Of a stretch of 64,000 nt of DNA, positions 45,569 to 55,212 are shown piece after piece; position 1 is the stretch's first letter, and every line of letters begins with the position of its first letter. A program made the translations under genes and the position numbers. A model generated the notes under the pieces. It searched no databases and was not told where the DNA came from. It saw nothing but the letters and a program-made list of their open reading frames with translations. Source of the DNA: Klugiella xanthotipulae (GTDB lineage Bacteria; Actinomycetota; Actinomycetes; Actinomycetales; Microbacteriaceae); assembly GCF_006716695.1 (NCBI RefSeq), contig NZ_VFPN01000001.1, positions 992,001 to 1,056,000 of the forward strand, written 5' to 3'.

Positions 45569-46530
45569 GAGTCGGTCTCCGGCTCCCCCGCGATGAGACC
45601 GCGCAGCCAGTCGCGGGCCTCCACAAAAACCTCGTTGCTGTAGCGGTTCTCGTGTGTAATCTGCAGCTTATCGGCGCGCGGATAGGAGCCCAGAAAGATC
45701 ACGTTGGGACTGAACCGTTTGACGCCGAGCACGGCGTCGGCGACCCGCTCATCAAGAATGTGACCGTCGGCGTCAATCACAAAGCGGTACCGGCCCAGGG
45801 CATCCCCGATGGGCCGGGACTGGATCAGGCTGAGGTTCACACCCCGGGTAGAAAACTGCTCCAGCATACTCAGCAGCGTGCCCGACTCGTCCGACGGCAG
45901 CTCCACAATCAGGCTCGTCTTGTCGCTCCCCGTCCGCCCCTGCACCGGCACCGTGCGGCTCACGAGCACAAAACGCGTGACCGCGTTGGGGTTGTCCCCC
46001 ACGTTCTCGGCCAGCAGCTCCACATCATAGTGGTGCACAATATTGGGCGGTGCAATCGCAGCATCCGCAATCGACCCGTTAAAGAGGGTGGAGGCCGCGG
46101 CCACATTGGAACTGGCCGGGATGTGCTCGTGGCTGGGCAGCGTGGCGTCAAGCCACAGGTGACACTGGCCGTAGGCCACCGGATGCGCGTTCACCACCCG
46201 CACCTGGTCCAGCGTGGTGCCCGGCCGGGCCACGAGCACAAAGTTCACGGGAACCAGATACTCCCCCACGATGCGGATACCCGGGATGTTGGCGAGGGCA
46301 TCCTGCGTGGCCGACACCCCACCCTCCACCGAGTTCTCAATCGCGATCACGGCAGCGTCGCTGCGGCCACTGACAACATCATCCAGCGCCTCACCCACGT
46401 TATTGACGGAATGCCAGTTCTGACCGACCGCCTCGGGCACCTGGGCGAGCGCGGCCTCGGTAAACGTTCCGGCCGGACCCAGGTAGCTGTACGTGCGGCG
46501 GGCAGCAGAATTGTCGCGGGAATCTGACAT
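45565..46530 (-). CDS. pheA: Prephenate dehydratase
   Basis: 321 residues. The catalytic PDT domain holds SYLGPAGTFTEAAL and the Thr-Arg-Phe motif NAVTRFVLVSR. A C-terminal ACT domain follows (DESGTLLSMLEQFSTRGVNL, ESRP-like QSRPIG), the phenylalanine feedback site. It converts prephenate to phenylpyruvate. There is no chorismate mutase domain. TAGGCT lies six bases before ATG. Confidence 0.95.
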   Translation of the reverse strand: MSDSRDNSAARRTYSYLGPAGTFTEAALAQVPEAVGQNWHSVNNVGEALDDVVSGRSDAAVIAIENSVEGGVSATQDALANIPGIRIVGEYLVPVNFVLVARPGTTLDQVRVVNAHPVAYGQCHLWLDATLPSHEHIPASSNVAAASTLFNGSIADAAIAPPNIVHHYDVELLAENVGDNPNAVTRFVLVSRTVPVQGRTGSDKTSLIVELPSDESGTLLSMLEQFSTRGVNLSLIQSRPIGDALGRYRFVIDADGHILDERVADAVLGVKRFSPNVIFLGSYPRADKLQITHENRYSNEVFVEARDWLRGLIAGEPETDS

Positions 46531-46582
46531 GTCTTGAGCCTAGTGGAGGACAAGCGCGCCGCCAGATGTCAGACTGTGGTGT

Positions 46583-48202
46583 ATGCATGATCGCGCCGGA
46601 ACCCTTGCCACCGCCGAGGACCTCGTCAATGTTGAGGCCCTCCTGGACGCCTACAGCAGCATCCACCCCGACCCCGCCAACCCCGCCCAGCGCGTCGTGT
46701 TTGGCACATCCGGCCACCGCGGCACCTCCCTCACTGGCTCATTCAATGAGGACCACATTCTCGCAATCACCCAGGCAATCGTGGAGTATCGGGCGAGCCA
46801 GGGCATCACGGGGCCGCTCTTTATCGGGCGCGACACCCACGCACTGAGCGAGCCCGCCGAGCAGACCGCACTCAGCGTACTGGCCGGCAACGGCGTCACC
46901 GTGCTCGCGAGCGCCGAGGACGAGTACGTGCCCACGCCGGCGCTCAGCCACGCTATCCTCAGCCACAACCGCGGCCGCACCGACGACCTGGCCGACGGCA
47001 TCATCATCACCCCCAGCCACAACCCGCCCCAGGACGGCGGATTCAAGTACAACCCGCCCCACGGCGGCCCCGCCGATAGCGACGCGACGGGCTGGATTGC
47101 GGCGCGCGCCAACGAACTGATCGAGGGCGGCCTCACCGGGGTAAAGCGGGCGCTCGCGCTCAACGTGGGCTACTACGACTATCTCGAAAACTACGTGGGC
47201 GACCTCGAGAACATCATCAACGTGGCCGCGATCCGGGATGCCGGGGTGCGCATCGGTGCCGACCCGCTCGGCGGTGCCAGCGTGGCCTACTGGTCGGCCA
47301 TCGCGGAGCGCTACAATCTGCACCTCACGGTACTCGGACCGGGCGTTGACCCACGGTGGCCGTTCATGACGCTCGACTGGGACGGCAAGATCCGAATGGA
47401 CCCCTCCTCCCCCCACGCCATGTCCTCCGTGCTGGTGCACCGCAACGACTACGACGTGGTGACCGGCAACGATGCGGATGCCGACCGGCACGGCATCGTC
47501 ACCCCGGATGCCGGGCTGATGAACCCCAACCACTACCTCGCCGTCGCAATCAACTACCTCTACCAGAACCGCCCGAAGTGGCGCGCCGATGCCGCCGTGG
47601 GAAAGACCCTTGTCTCGTCGAGCATGATCGACCGGGTAACCGAGTCGCTCGGCCGTGAACTGCGCGAGGTACCCGTGGGCTTCAAGTGGTTTGTGGACGG
47701 TCTCCTGGATGGCTCGGTCGCCTTTGGCGGCGAGGAGAGCGCCGGCGCCAGCTTCCTGCGCACCGACGGCACCGTCTGGACGACCGACAAGGACGGCATC
47801 CTGCTCGCCCTCCTCGCCGCCGAGATCATTGCGGTGACGGGGAAAACCCCCTCGGCGCTGTACCACGAACTCACCGAACGCTTCGGTTCGCCCGTCTACG
47901 AGCGGGTGGATGCCGCGGCCACCCCCGCCCAGAAGGCCGCCCTCGGCCGCCTGACCAGCACCGCAATCACGGCCACCGAGCTTGCCGGTGACCCCATTAC
48001 GGCAGCGCTCAGCGAGGCCCCCGGTAACGGCGCGGCCATCGGCGGCCTCAAGGTGGTCACCGACCGCGCCTGGTTTGCCGCCCGGCCCAGCGGCACGGAG
48101 GACGTGTACAAAATCTACGCCGAGTCGTTTGTGGGTGCGGAGCACCTCCGCGAGGTGCAGGTCGAGGCACGACGGATCGTGGACGCGGCGCTCGGGGAGT
48201 AG
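46583..48202 (+). CDS. pgm: Phosphoglucomutase (alpha-D-glucose phosphate-specific)
   Basis: 539 residues. The phosphoserine loop is [20 protein letters not shown], the Mg site [11 protein letters not shown], the sugar loop [10 protein letters not shown], and the phosphate-binding end [14 protein letters not shown]. It interconverts glucose-1-P and glucose-6-P, linking glycogen and maltodextrin breakdown to glycolysis; the maltodextrin locus is in the same window. CAGACT lies seven bases before ATG. Confidence 0.95.
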   Translation: MHDRAGTLATAEDLVNVEALLDAYSSIHPDPANPAQRVVFGTSGHRGTSLTGSFNEDHILAITQAIVEYRASQGITGPLFIGRDTHALSEPAEQTALSVLAGNGVTVLASAEDEYVPTPALSHAILSHNRGRTDDLADGIIITPSHNPPQDGGFKYNPPHGGPADSDATGWIAARANELIEGGLTGVKRALALNVGYYDYLENYVGDLENIINVAAIRDAGVRIGADPLGGASVAYWSAIAERYNLHLTVLGPGVDPRWPFMTLDWDGKIRMDPSSPHAMSSVLVHRNDYDVVTGNDADADRHGIVTPDAGLMNPNHYLAVAINYLYQNRPKWRADAAVGKTLVSSSMIDRVTESLGRELREVPVGFKWFVDGLLDGSVAFGGEESAGASFLRTDGTVWTTDKDGILLALLAAEIIAVTGKTPSALYHELTERFGSPVYERVDAAATPAQKAALGRLTSTAITATELAGDPITAALSEAPGNGAAIGGLKVVTDRAWFAARPSGTEDVYKIYAESFVGAEHLREVQVEARRIVDAALGE

Positions 48203-48252
48203 CTGCGGGCTACCGCCCGACGGTGGGTTGCGCGCCCCGCTCGCCCGCCACA

Positions 48253-48420
48253 TTACCGGTGCGGAATCAGCCGCAACCCTCGCCGGTTGGCCGCGGCCTC
48301 GCGCTTCTGCGCGAGTTTTTCGCGGCGCTCATGTGCCGCATTTAAATACGCCACCCTGTCGTTCTGAATCTCAACTCGCCACTGGGGCATCATCGCATCG
48401 TGCTGAGGATCAGGTTTCAT
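48253..48420 (-). CDS. Small basic protein (55 residues)
   Basis: ATG 48420 overlaps the preceding minus-strand frame by 11 bases. The product, MKPDPQHDAMMPQWRVEIQN, then HERREKLAQKREAAANRRG, is a charged single helix. It appears to be the last gene of a three-gene minus-strand unit. Function unknown. Confidence 0.45.
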   Translation of the reverse strand: MKPDPQHDAMMPQWRVEIQNDRVAYLNAAHERREKLAQKREAAANRRGLRLIPHR

Positions 48421-48613
48421 GAGTGCATCTCCGATCTTTCGGGAAGACTACCTGAGCATAGTCGTCTACATCATCTATGGCTTTACACACAAGATTGACG
48501 GTCTGGACGATCTGCGTAAAAAGTTTGACGATCTCGACGTCGGCACTCGACAACGAGCGGGGCCGCGGCGCGTTTATTGTGAGGAGACCGACCGGTTCCT
48601 CGCTGGTGTTCAT
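48410..48613 (-). CDS. Short GAF-like domain fragment
   Basis: 67 residues. EEPVGLLTINAPRPRSLSSA and the helix VEIVKLFTQIVQTV match the last strand and helix of GAF domains (p-x-G-x-L-x-x-x-A-P). The N-terminal half of a GAF fold is missing. Its ATG overlaps the upstream stop (ATGA), so it is coupled to the two-helix membrane protein. It may be the tail of a once-fused membrane-GAF sensor. Confidence 0.5.
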   Translation of the reverse strand: MNTSEEPVGLLTINAPRPRSLSSADVEIVKLFTQIVQTVNLVCKAIDDVDDYAQVVFPKDRRCTHET

Positions 48614-48852
48614 GAATCGGAACGGCGTACCAGCACCGCGCCAACGCCGAGGGCCAGGCCGAGCACCAGGGCAACACTTGCGGTGACGCCCAACGGTATC
48701 CGAACATCCGCATCCGGGACGAGAGCGGCGGCCACAACCGTCCCGAGACTGCCGACCACCAGGATGAACGCAACAATCGTTGCGGCGACCCGTAGCCGGG
48801 ATACCCCGCGCACACCGGGCCGCACCCGCCGGGTCTCTCGGTTACCACTCAC
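48610..48852 (-). CDS. Small two-helix membrane protein
   Basis: 80 residues from GTG 48852. A basic N-terminus (RETRRVRPGVRGVSRLR) is followed by helices LRVAATIVAFILVVGSLGTV and TASVALVLGLALGVGAVLV. TACAGT lies six bases before GTG, so it is leaderless. It is coupled to the GAF-like fragment downstream. Confidence 0.6.
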   Translation of the reverse strand: MSGNRETRRVRPGVRGVSRLRVAATIVAFILVVGSLGTVVAAALVPDADVRIPLGVTASVALVLGLALGVGAVLVRRSDS

Positions 48853-48874
48853 CCTGCGACTGTACCGCGCCGCC

Positions 48875-50164
48875 CTACCGCACCCCGACCGACGGCTCAC
48901 GTTCCTCCAGCCCCCAGGCCTGGCCGTAACCACCATCCTCCACCGGCAGGGCCATCAGGTCGAGGAAGGGCTTCGCGTCGAAGGACTCCGGGCCGCGCAC
49001 CCCGGCACCCGCCCACACCCCGGTCGCCAGCAGCTCCAGCGCAATCACGGGGTTGAGCGCCGTCTGCCAGACGACGCACTGGGTGTTGTACTCGGCCATC
49101 GTCCACGCGTTATCGCTGACGTGGTAGAGGTACACCTCACGCGGCTGGCCGTCCAGACCCCACCCCGTCACCCACACTCCGGCGCAAGTCTTGCCGGTCA
49201 TCCGGGGCCCGATCTGGGCCGGATCGGGCAGAGAGGCCGCCACCACATCCCGGGGCACGACCTCCACCGGGCCGTTGGCACTGCGCACACGCACAGGCTT
49301 AACCGAGTCGAGGCCCAGCAGGTTGAGGGTGCGCAGCACGCCGATGAACTCCGCACCCAGGCCGTACTTAAACGTGACCCGCTTGGCCGAAAGCCAGCGT
49401 GGCATGAGCAGTACCTCCTCGTGCTCTACGTTGACGCACTCCACCGGGCCGATGCCCGCCGGAAAGGTGAACACCTCGGGCTCACTAAACGGTTCGGTGG
49501 TGTACCACCCGCGGGCCTGCTCCCAGATCACGGGCGGGTTCAGGCACTCCTCAATCGTGGTCCAGATACTGAAGGAGGGCGCGAAGATTTCGTTACCCTC
49601 CTCATCCGTCACCACCAGGTTGGCCCCGTCGCGCGTGCCCAGCTCCTCCACCTCGCTGAACAGGTGATCGACGGCATAGCGGGCGAAGACATCCGACATC
49701 CCGGGCTCGACGCCCATACCCACGAGGGCGAGGCGACCCTCGGCCTCCCACTGCTGGGCCTCCGCAAACTGCGCATCACCGAGCTTGATCCCCGTCTGCG
49801 TGTGCGGGTGCTCGGGATGCGGGTGACTGAGACTCATCGCCATGTCCAGGTAGTCGGCACCCGCCGCCCGCGCCCCGGCAAAGATGGACTCAACAAACTT
49901 GGGCTCCACCGCGTTCATCACGTGGGTGACGGCGAGGTCGCGCACGAGCGCCGCAACCGCCTCCGAGTTACTCGCGTCAATCTGCGCGGTCGAGAAGCGC
50001 GCTCCCACATGCTCACCATGCCGGGCCACGATCCAATCGCGGGTGCGCCGGGCACGCGACTCGTCGTAATCGGAAATGATGATGGACTCGTAAAACGAGC
50101 GCTGCGCGGCAATCTTGGCAATCGCATCGCCGACTCCGCCGGCTCCCACCAGAAGGATTTTCAT
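48875..50164 (-). CDS. Saccharopine dehydrogenase-family oxidoreductase
   Basis: 429 residues. N-terminal Rossmann motif MKILLVGAGGVGDAIAKIAA, then MNAVEPKFVESIFAGARAAG and GMGVEPGMSDVFARYAV, typical of the Lys9-like branch that acts on amino acids or polyamines joined through a secondary amine. It follows an APC-type permease gene at 57 bases, so it probably processes an imported amino acid or amine. The substrate is inferred only roughly. Confidence 0.88.
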   Translation of the reverse strand: MKILLVGAGGVGDAIAKIAAQRSFYESIIISDYDESRARRTRDWIVARHGEHVGARFSTAQIDASNSEAVAALVRDLAVTHVMNAVEPKFVESIFAGARAAGADYLDMAMSLSHPHPEHPHTQTGIKLGDAQFAEAQQWEAEGRLALVGMGVEPGMSDVFARYAVDHLFSEVEELGTRDGANLVVTDEEGNEIFAPSFSIWTTIEECLNPPVIWEQARGWYTTEPFSEPEVFTFPAGIGPVECVNVEHEEVLLMPRWLSAKRVTFKYGLGAEFIGVLRTLNLLGLDSVKPVRVRSANGPVEVVPRDVVAASLPDPAQIGPRMTGKTCAGVWVTGWGLDGQPREVYLYHVSDNAWTMAEYNTQCVVWQTALNPVIALELLATGVWAGAGVRGPESFDAKPFLDLMALPVEDGGYGQAWGLEEREPSVGVR

Positions 50165-50221
50165 GGCCCAGGTTCTCCGTTTCGTTGTGTGTGAATAGTG
50201 AGGTACGCGGTATCCATTGGC

Positions 50222-51796
50222 TTACATCCCGCCGTCAACCGACCGGATAGTCACCTGATCGCTATCGGGTACCAGCACCTCGGTCTCCCGGTTGAGGCTC
50301 TCGCCCCGGAAGAACGGTTTACTACCCGGGAAGAACGCCCACACGACCATCAGCACGGCACCGAGAGCGAGCGAACCAACACCCACCACAAACACCCCAC
50401 CGATGCCCAAGATCACGGTGTACCCGTAATCGGGCTGGCTCATGTCGATCACCGAGAAGACAAAAGCCCCGGTCAAGATGAGACCCCCGAGCAGCGGGAA
50501 GAGGAAGCGGAAGAGCGCGTTGCGGAACGAGGTGAACAGGTCGTGACGGAAATACCAGACACAGGCGTAGCTCGTAATCGCGTAGTAGAACGCAATCGCC
50601 AGGCCCAGCGAGAGGATGGTGTCCTCCAGAATATTCTCGCTGATGAGGGTCATCCCCACGTAGAAGACGATGGCAACGCTCCCCATCACAAACGTGGCAA
50701 AGCCGGGCGTCTGGTAGCGCGGATGCACGCTGGCGAACCGCTTCGGCAACGCCCGGTAGGCGGCCATCGCGAGGGTGCCCCGCGCGGTCGGCAGAATGGT
50801 CGTCTGTGTGGAGGACACCGCCGAGATCATCACGGCCACCACGAGCAGCCAGGCCCACGGGCCAAAGAGCGCGTCTTTCACCACAAAGAACACATCATCA
50901 GCGTTAGCCTCATTGCCCAGCCCGAGCGCGCCCGAGCCCAGCCCCGAGTAGGCCATCGCGGCCACCGCGACCCCCACATACGTGACAAGCAGGATAACCG
51001 TGGACAGCACAGCCGCGCGCCCCGGGGTCTTCTCTGGGTTCTTCGTCTCTTCGTTGAGGGCGAGGCAGGTATCCCACCCCCAGTAAATAAAGAGCGCGAG
51101 CAGGATCGCCTGGTTGAACGCCGAGAACGATTCAAACGCGAACGGGTTGAACCAGCTCCACTCCGGCATTGTGGCCCCCTCGGGTGCGGTACCCGTGAAC
51201 ACGGAGACGAACGCAAACACCACAAAGAGCACAATCGCGATGTACTGGATGGCCAGCAGCACGTTCTGTATCCTCTCGCCAATCTCCATACCGCGGTAGC
51301 TGATGTAGGTCATCAGGGCGATAAAGACCACGCCCGTCGCGGTGACGACGGCGGTGTTCTCGGCCAGGTCCGCGTTGATTAGCAGCCAGAAGTACTTACC
51401 ACCAATCTGCGCGAGGTTGGCGAGGACGACCATGCCGGCGATGGCGACACCCCAGCCGCCCATCCACCCCACCCACGGGCCAAACGCCTTGGTACTCCAG
51501 GTGAAGGTGGTGCCACAATCGGGCACAGCGTTGTTGAGCTCACGATAGGCAAACGCCACGAGCAGCATCGGGATGAACGCGAGAACAAATGCGATGGGCG
51601 CCTGCGCGCCAACAGCCAAGACCACGAAGCCGAGGGTGGCGGCGAGCGAGTAGACGGGAGCCGTGGAGGCCAGACCAATGACGGTGGAGCCCCACAGCCC
51701 CAGCGTGCCCGCGGCGAGACCCTTACCCGCCCGCGCGCCCGGTAACGGCGACGCTGGCGGTGTACCTGGTGCGGCGTGTTTTCCCTGCGTAGACAT
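50222..51796 (-). CDS. APC-family amino acid permease
   Basis: 524 residues from ATG 51796, with GGGGGG just upstream. About 12 helices; TLGLWGSTVIGLASTAPVYS is the first-helix substrate loop. The family includes amino acid/polyamine antiporters; PDCGTTFTWSTKAFGPWVGW and INEETK-like LNEETKNPEKTPGRA are recognisable. It is likely in an operon with the saccharopine dehydrogenase-like gene. Confidence 0.92.
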   Translation of the reverse strand: MSTQGKHAAPGTPPASPLPGARAGKGLAAGTLGLWGSTVIGLASTAPVYSLAATLGFVVLAVGAQAPIAFVLAFIPMLLVAFAYRELNNAVPDCGTTFTWSTKAFGPWVGWMGGWGVAIAGMVVLANLAQIGGKYFWLLINADLAENTAVVTATGVVFIALMTYISYRGMEIGERIQNVLLAIQYIAIVLFVVFAFVSVFTGTAPEGATMPEWSWFNPFAFESFSAFNQAILLALFIYWGWDTCLALNEETKNPEKTPGRAAVLSTVILLVTYVGVAVAAMAYSGLGSGALGLGNEANADDVFFVVKDALFGPWAWLLVVAVMISAVSSTQTTILPTARGTLAMAAYRALPKRFASVHPRYQTPGFATFVMGSVAIVFYVGMTLISENILEDTILSLGLAIAFYYAITSYACVWYFRHDLFTSFRNALFRFLFPLLGGLILTGAFVFSVIDMSQPDYGYTVILGIGGVFVVGVGSLALGAVLMVVWAFFPGSKPFFRGESLNRETEVLVPDSDQVTIRSVDGGM

Positions 51797-52016
51797 CGTT
51801 GACCCCCCGATCAACGGGAACAACAGCGTTCCCGTGAATTGATCGTAACCACTTGTCGCCCAATAGCAACGAAAATTTCTGCGGGATTTCTCACCGGTTG
51901 AGTCTGAGGGCGGCCGTAATATCCGGTCATCTTCGCTCGGATGTCAGTGGTAGCCCCTACTCTCTAACCGACACAACCGACACAACCGCCACAGCCAGGT
52001 CAACGAAGAGGTCATC

Positions 52017-53477
52017 ATGAGCACAACTACCAGCACACTCACCCCCGGGCAGGGAGCGGATGGCCCCCCGGCCATACCCGCCTCGCGCCTCCCGAAGTGG
52101 GTAAAGTCCTTCGGCGTGCAGATCACCGCCGCCCTGGTGCTCGGCGTGGTGGTGGGCGTGATTGCTCGCGGCATCGGGCTGGACGGCGAGGGCAACCCCA
52201 ACGGCCTCACGGCCACGCTATCCACCATCGGCGGCTCCTACGTGTCGCTGCTGAAAGCTGCGGTGGTACCCCTCATCTTCACGGCCATCGTGTCGAGCAT
52301 CAGTAACCTGCGCCAGGTGACGAACGCCGCACGTCTGGCCGGCCAGACGATCCTGTGGTTTGGTATCACCGCCCTGATCTCGGTGAGTATTGGCATCGGG
52401 CTCGGCGTGATTATGCAGCCCGGAAATCACGCGAGCCACGGCGAACTCACCGCGGGTGACCCCTACCGGGTGGGTACCTGGTGGGACTTCCTGGTCGGTC
52501 TCATCCCGAGCAACTTTCTGGGTGCCGGTGTCAACACAACGGTAGCGGTGGAGGGGGACGCCGTGTCGGCCACAAGCGCCGTGAGCTTCAACGTGCTCCA
52601 GATCATCGTGATCGCCGTGGCCGTCGGCATCGCCGCCCTCAAGGTGGGCGCGAAGGCCGAGCCGTTCCTCTCGCTGAACGAGTCGGCGCTCGTGGTGATC
52701 CAGAAGGTACTCTGGTGGATCATCCGCATTGCCCCCCTCGGTACGCTCGCCCTGATCGGCAACGCGGTCGCCACGTACGGGTGGGATACCATCGGCTCGC
52801 TCGCCTGGTTTGTCGCGGCCATCTATGTGGGCCTCGCCCTCGTGCTCTGCGTGGTCTATCCGATCCTGGTGCGCAGCCACGGGCTCTCGGTGAAGCAGTA
52901 TTTCTCGGGTGTATGGCCCGCTGTGCAGCTCGCATTTGTCAGCCGCTCCTCCATCGGCACCCTGCCGCTCACCCAGCGTGTCACCGAGCGCAACCTCGGC
53001 GTACCCCGCGAGTACTCGGCGTTTGCCGTGCCCCTCGGTGCGACCACCAAGATGGATGGCTGCGCCGCCATCTATCCGGCCATCGCCGCCATTTTTGTGG
53101 CCCAGTTCTACGGAATCGAACTGTCGATCCTGCAATACCTCCTGATTGTGCTCGTGTCGGTTGTGGGCTCGGCCGCGACCGCCGGGACGACCGGGGCCAT
53201 CGTGATGCTCACCCTCACCCTCACAACCGTGGGCCTGCCACTGGAGGGTGTGGGGCTGCTGCTGGCGGTGGACGCAATCCTCGATATGGGCCGCACCGCC
53301 GTCAACGTGGCGGGCCAGGCGCTTGTCCCCACGATTGTCGCCAAACGTGAGGGGATTCTTGACGAGGCGCTCTACAACGCGCCGCGTAACGGCAACCCGT
53401 TCAGTGACGACCTCACCGACGCGGAGGTTGAGGCCGCAGGGAAGGCTGAACACGACGAGACACGGACCTCGGTCTAG
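52017..53477 (+). CDS. Dicarboxylate/amino acid:cation symporter
   Basis: 486 residues of the DAACS (GltP/DctA) family. Hallmarks: the serine-rich reentrant loop AFVSRSSIGTLPLTQR, the helix-7 motif FAVPLGATTKMDGCAAIY, the second loop SAATAGTTGAIVMLTLTL, and the binding motif DAILDMGRTAVNVAGQAL. It imports glutamate, aspartate or C4-dicarboxylates with protons or sodium. It is divergent from the APC permease. Confidence 0.95.
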   Translation: MSTTTSTLTPGQGADGPPAIPASRLPKWVKSFGVQITAALVLGVVVGVIARGIGLDGEGNPNGLTATLSTIGGSYVSLLKAAVVPLIFTAIVSSISNLRQVTNAARLAGQTILWFGITALISVSIGIGLGVIMQPGNHASHGELTAGDPYRVGTWWDFLVGLIPSNFLGAGVNTTVAVEGDAVSATSAVSFNVLQIIVIAVAVGIAALKVGAKAEPFLSLNESALVVIQKVLWWIIRIAPLGTLALIGNAVATYGWDTIGSLAWFVAAIYVGLALVLCVVYPILVRSHGLSVKQYFSGVWPAVQLAFVSRSSIGTLPLTQRVTERNLGVPREYSAFAVPLGATTKMDGCAAIYPAIAAIFVAQFYGIELSILQYLLIVLVSVVGSAATAGTTGAIVMLTLTLTTVGLPLEGVGLLLAVDAILDMGRTAVNVAGQALVPTIVAKREGILDEALYNAPRNGNPFSDDLTDAEVEAAGKAEHDETRTSV

Positions 53478-53516
53478 GCGGTAGCGCCCCAGGCGGTAGC
53501 GCCGAGCGGGGTCACC

Positions 53517-53547
53517 GTTGGGCCCGCTCGGCGCAAGCGGGCCCAAC
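53517..53547 (+). terminator. GC-rich hairpin after the DAACS gene
   Basis: GTTGGGCCCGCT and AGCGGGCCCAAC form a perfect 12-base stem with a seven-base loop. There is no T-run, so termination is likely but not certain. Confidence 0.55.
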
Positions 53548-53557
53548 GCGGCACATT

Positions 53558-53615
53558 GGGTGACTTAATTCACCCAGACCGAGTTTTAACTCTGTCTGGG
53601 TGAATTAAGTCACCC
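53558..53615. repeat. 58-base near-perfect palindrome
   Basis: Arms 53558-53579 and 53594-53615 are 22-base perfect inverted repeats built on GGGTGACTTAATTCACCC. The centre, GAGTT-TT-AACTC, extends the stem to about 28 pairs with one mismatch. Each arm is itself nearly palindromic. It is AT-richer than its surroundings. It may be a protein-binding site, a small mobile palindrome or a bidirectional terminator. Confidence 0.75.
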
Positions 53616-53723
53616 CTGGCACCTCCCTCATACTGTTGGCGTGCCCCGAATGCTTTCTTCCGCGCAAAGTTCCCGGTCAGACCCGTGCACTACCCTGGAG
53701 AAACAGGAACACGGGAGGTCTTC

Positions 53724-54521
53724 ATGGAACGACGCAACGAGGTTGAGTGCTGGCTGACGGACATGGACGGGGTTCTCGTGCACGAGAACCACGCCATCCC
53801 TGGGGCCCGCGAACTCATCGAGCAGTGGAAAGACCAGGGCAATCCGTTCCTGGTACTCACCAACAACTCCATCTTCACCGCACGCGATCTGAGCGCACGG
53901 CTCAAGGCCTCCGGTCTGGACGTCCCCGAGGAGTCAATCTGGACGTCTGCCCTCGCCACCGCCGCGTTCCTGAAGTCTCAGCAGCCCGGCGGTACCGCGT
54001 TTGTGATCGGCGAGGCCGGTATCCTCACCGCCCTGCACGAGGCTGGCTTCGTGATGACCGAAACCAACCCCGACTTTGTGGTCGTGGGGGAAACCCGCAA
54101 CTACTCGTTCGAGGCAATCACCAAGGCCATCCGCCTGATCAACGACGGCGCACGCTTCATCTCCACCAACCCGGACGCCACCGGCCCCAGCAAAGACGGC
54201 CCGCTACCCGCAACCGGCGCAATCTCGGCCCTCATCACCAAGGCCACCGGCAAGGAACCCTACGTTGTGGGCAAACCCAACCCCATGATGTTCCGCTCGG
54301 CACTCAACCGCATCGGCGCGCACTCCGAAAACACGGCCATGATCGGCGACCGGATGGACACCGACATCGTCGCGGGTATCGAGGCGGGGCTGCACACCAT
54401 CCTCGTGATGACGGGGATCAGCGACGAGGACGAGATTAAGAAGTACCCGTTCCGACCGGATGAGATCCTGGGCTCCGTGGCAGACCTGCTGGCGACCGAG
54501 CCGGTGGAGTCGGAGTTGTAG
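53724..54521 (+). CDS. HAD-IIA hydrolase (NagD/AraL type)
   Basis: 265 residues from ATG 53724 behind GGGAGG. Motif I is WLTDMDGVLVHENHAIPGA, motif II LVLTNNS, and motifs III/IV VVGKPNPMMFRSAL and TAMIGDRMDTDIVAGIEAG. The C2a cap matches NagD-like phosphatases acting on nucleotides or sugar phosphates. The exact substrate is unknown. Confidence 0.92.
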   Translation: MERRNEVECWLTDMDGVLVHENHAIPGARELIEQWKDQGNPFLVLTNNSIFTARDLSARLKASGLDVPEESIWTSALATAAFLKSQQPGGTAFVIGEAGILTALHEAGFVMTETNPDFVVVGETRNYSFEAITKAIRLINDGARFISTNPDATGPSKDGPLPATGAISALITKATGKEPYVVGKPNPMMFRSALNRIGAHSENTAMIGDRMDTDIVAGIEAGLHTILVMTGISDEDEIKKYPFRPDEILGSVADLLATEPVESEL

Positions 54522-54549
54522 GGGTCCGACCGGCGGGTCACAAGCCGCA

Positions 54550-55113
54550 CTACTGTGGGTCGAGACCCAGGTCTCCGAGACCAATCGCGGCATAGTAGGG
54601 GTAGCCAGCAGCCTCGATGCGGGCGCGGGCATCCGTATTACGGTCAACGACAACCGCCACACCGGCGACGATGGCACCAACCTTTTCAAGCGCCTCGATA
54701 GCCTTCAGCGGCGAGCCGCCCGTTGTGGACGTATCCTCCACAACGATCACGCGCTTTCCCGCCAAATCGGGGCCCTCAACCTGGCGGCCGCGACCGTGGT
54801 CCTTGGGCTCCTTGCGCACCACAAACGCATCGTATTGATGCGAGTCGGCACCGCGTGTGGCACCCTGGTGCAGGATGGCAGAGGCGATGGGGTCGGCACC
54901 CATCGTGAGACCGCCCACGGCAACAACATCCGGGATATCGGCGATGAGATCGAGCATCACCTGACCGATCAGGGGGGCGACCCGGTGATCGAGACTCACG
55001 CGACGCAGATCAATGTAGTAGGTGGCCTTCTTCCCACTGGTCAACGTGAAGTCGCCGTGAAAAACGGCTTCATCACGGATGTACTGGATCAGGTTGTCGC
55101 GTGCGTCACTCAT
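54550..55113 (-). CDS. pyrE: Orotate phosphoribosyltransferase
   Basis: 187 residues. The PRPP loop is VIVVEDTSTTGGSPLKAIEA, preceded by the flexible-loop segment FVVRKEPKDHGRGRQVEGPD and YYIDLRRVSLDH. It makes orotidine 5'-monophosphate in pyrimidine synthesis. TAGGCT lies seven bases before ATG (leaderless). Confidence 0.95.
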   Translation of the reverse strand: MSDARDNLIQYIRDEAVFHGDFTLTSGKKATYYIDLRRVSLDHRVAPLIGQVMLDLIADIPDVVAVGGLTMGADPIASAILHQGATRGADSHQYDAFVVRKEPKDHGRGRQVEGPDLAGKRVIVVEDTSTTGGSPLKAIEALEKVGAIVAGVAVVVDRNTDARARIEAAGYPYYAAIGLGDLGLDPQ

Positions 55114-55212
55114 AGGAACCAGCCTATAGCCCCGGTGCCTTTCGCTCCGGGCGCGCTCGGGCTAGTGTTATGAGTCGAACCCGAACACACCCCCGAGTGA
55201 ACGAGGCACCCC

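Noticed and set aside
46739-48253. A 504-codon minus-strand open frame
   Set aside because: It is antisense to pgm, whose motifs are complete; the antisense protein is rich in Gly/His/Arg with no domain.
48419-50194. A 591-codon plus-strand open frame
   Set aside because: It is antisense to the saccharopine dehydrogenase-like gene and its neighbours, has no family motif, and owes its length to high GC content.
50198-51382. A 394-codon plus-strand open frame
   Set aside because: It is antisense to the APC permease; His/Glu/Arg-rich translation is typical of antisense high-GC frames.
53478-53515. Tandem copy of AGGCGGTAGCGCC
   Set aside because: Two short copies after the DAACS stop; too small to support a repeat family or site.
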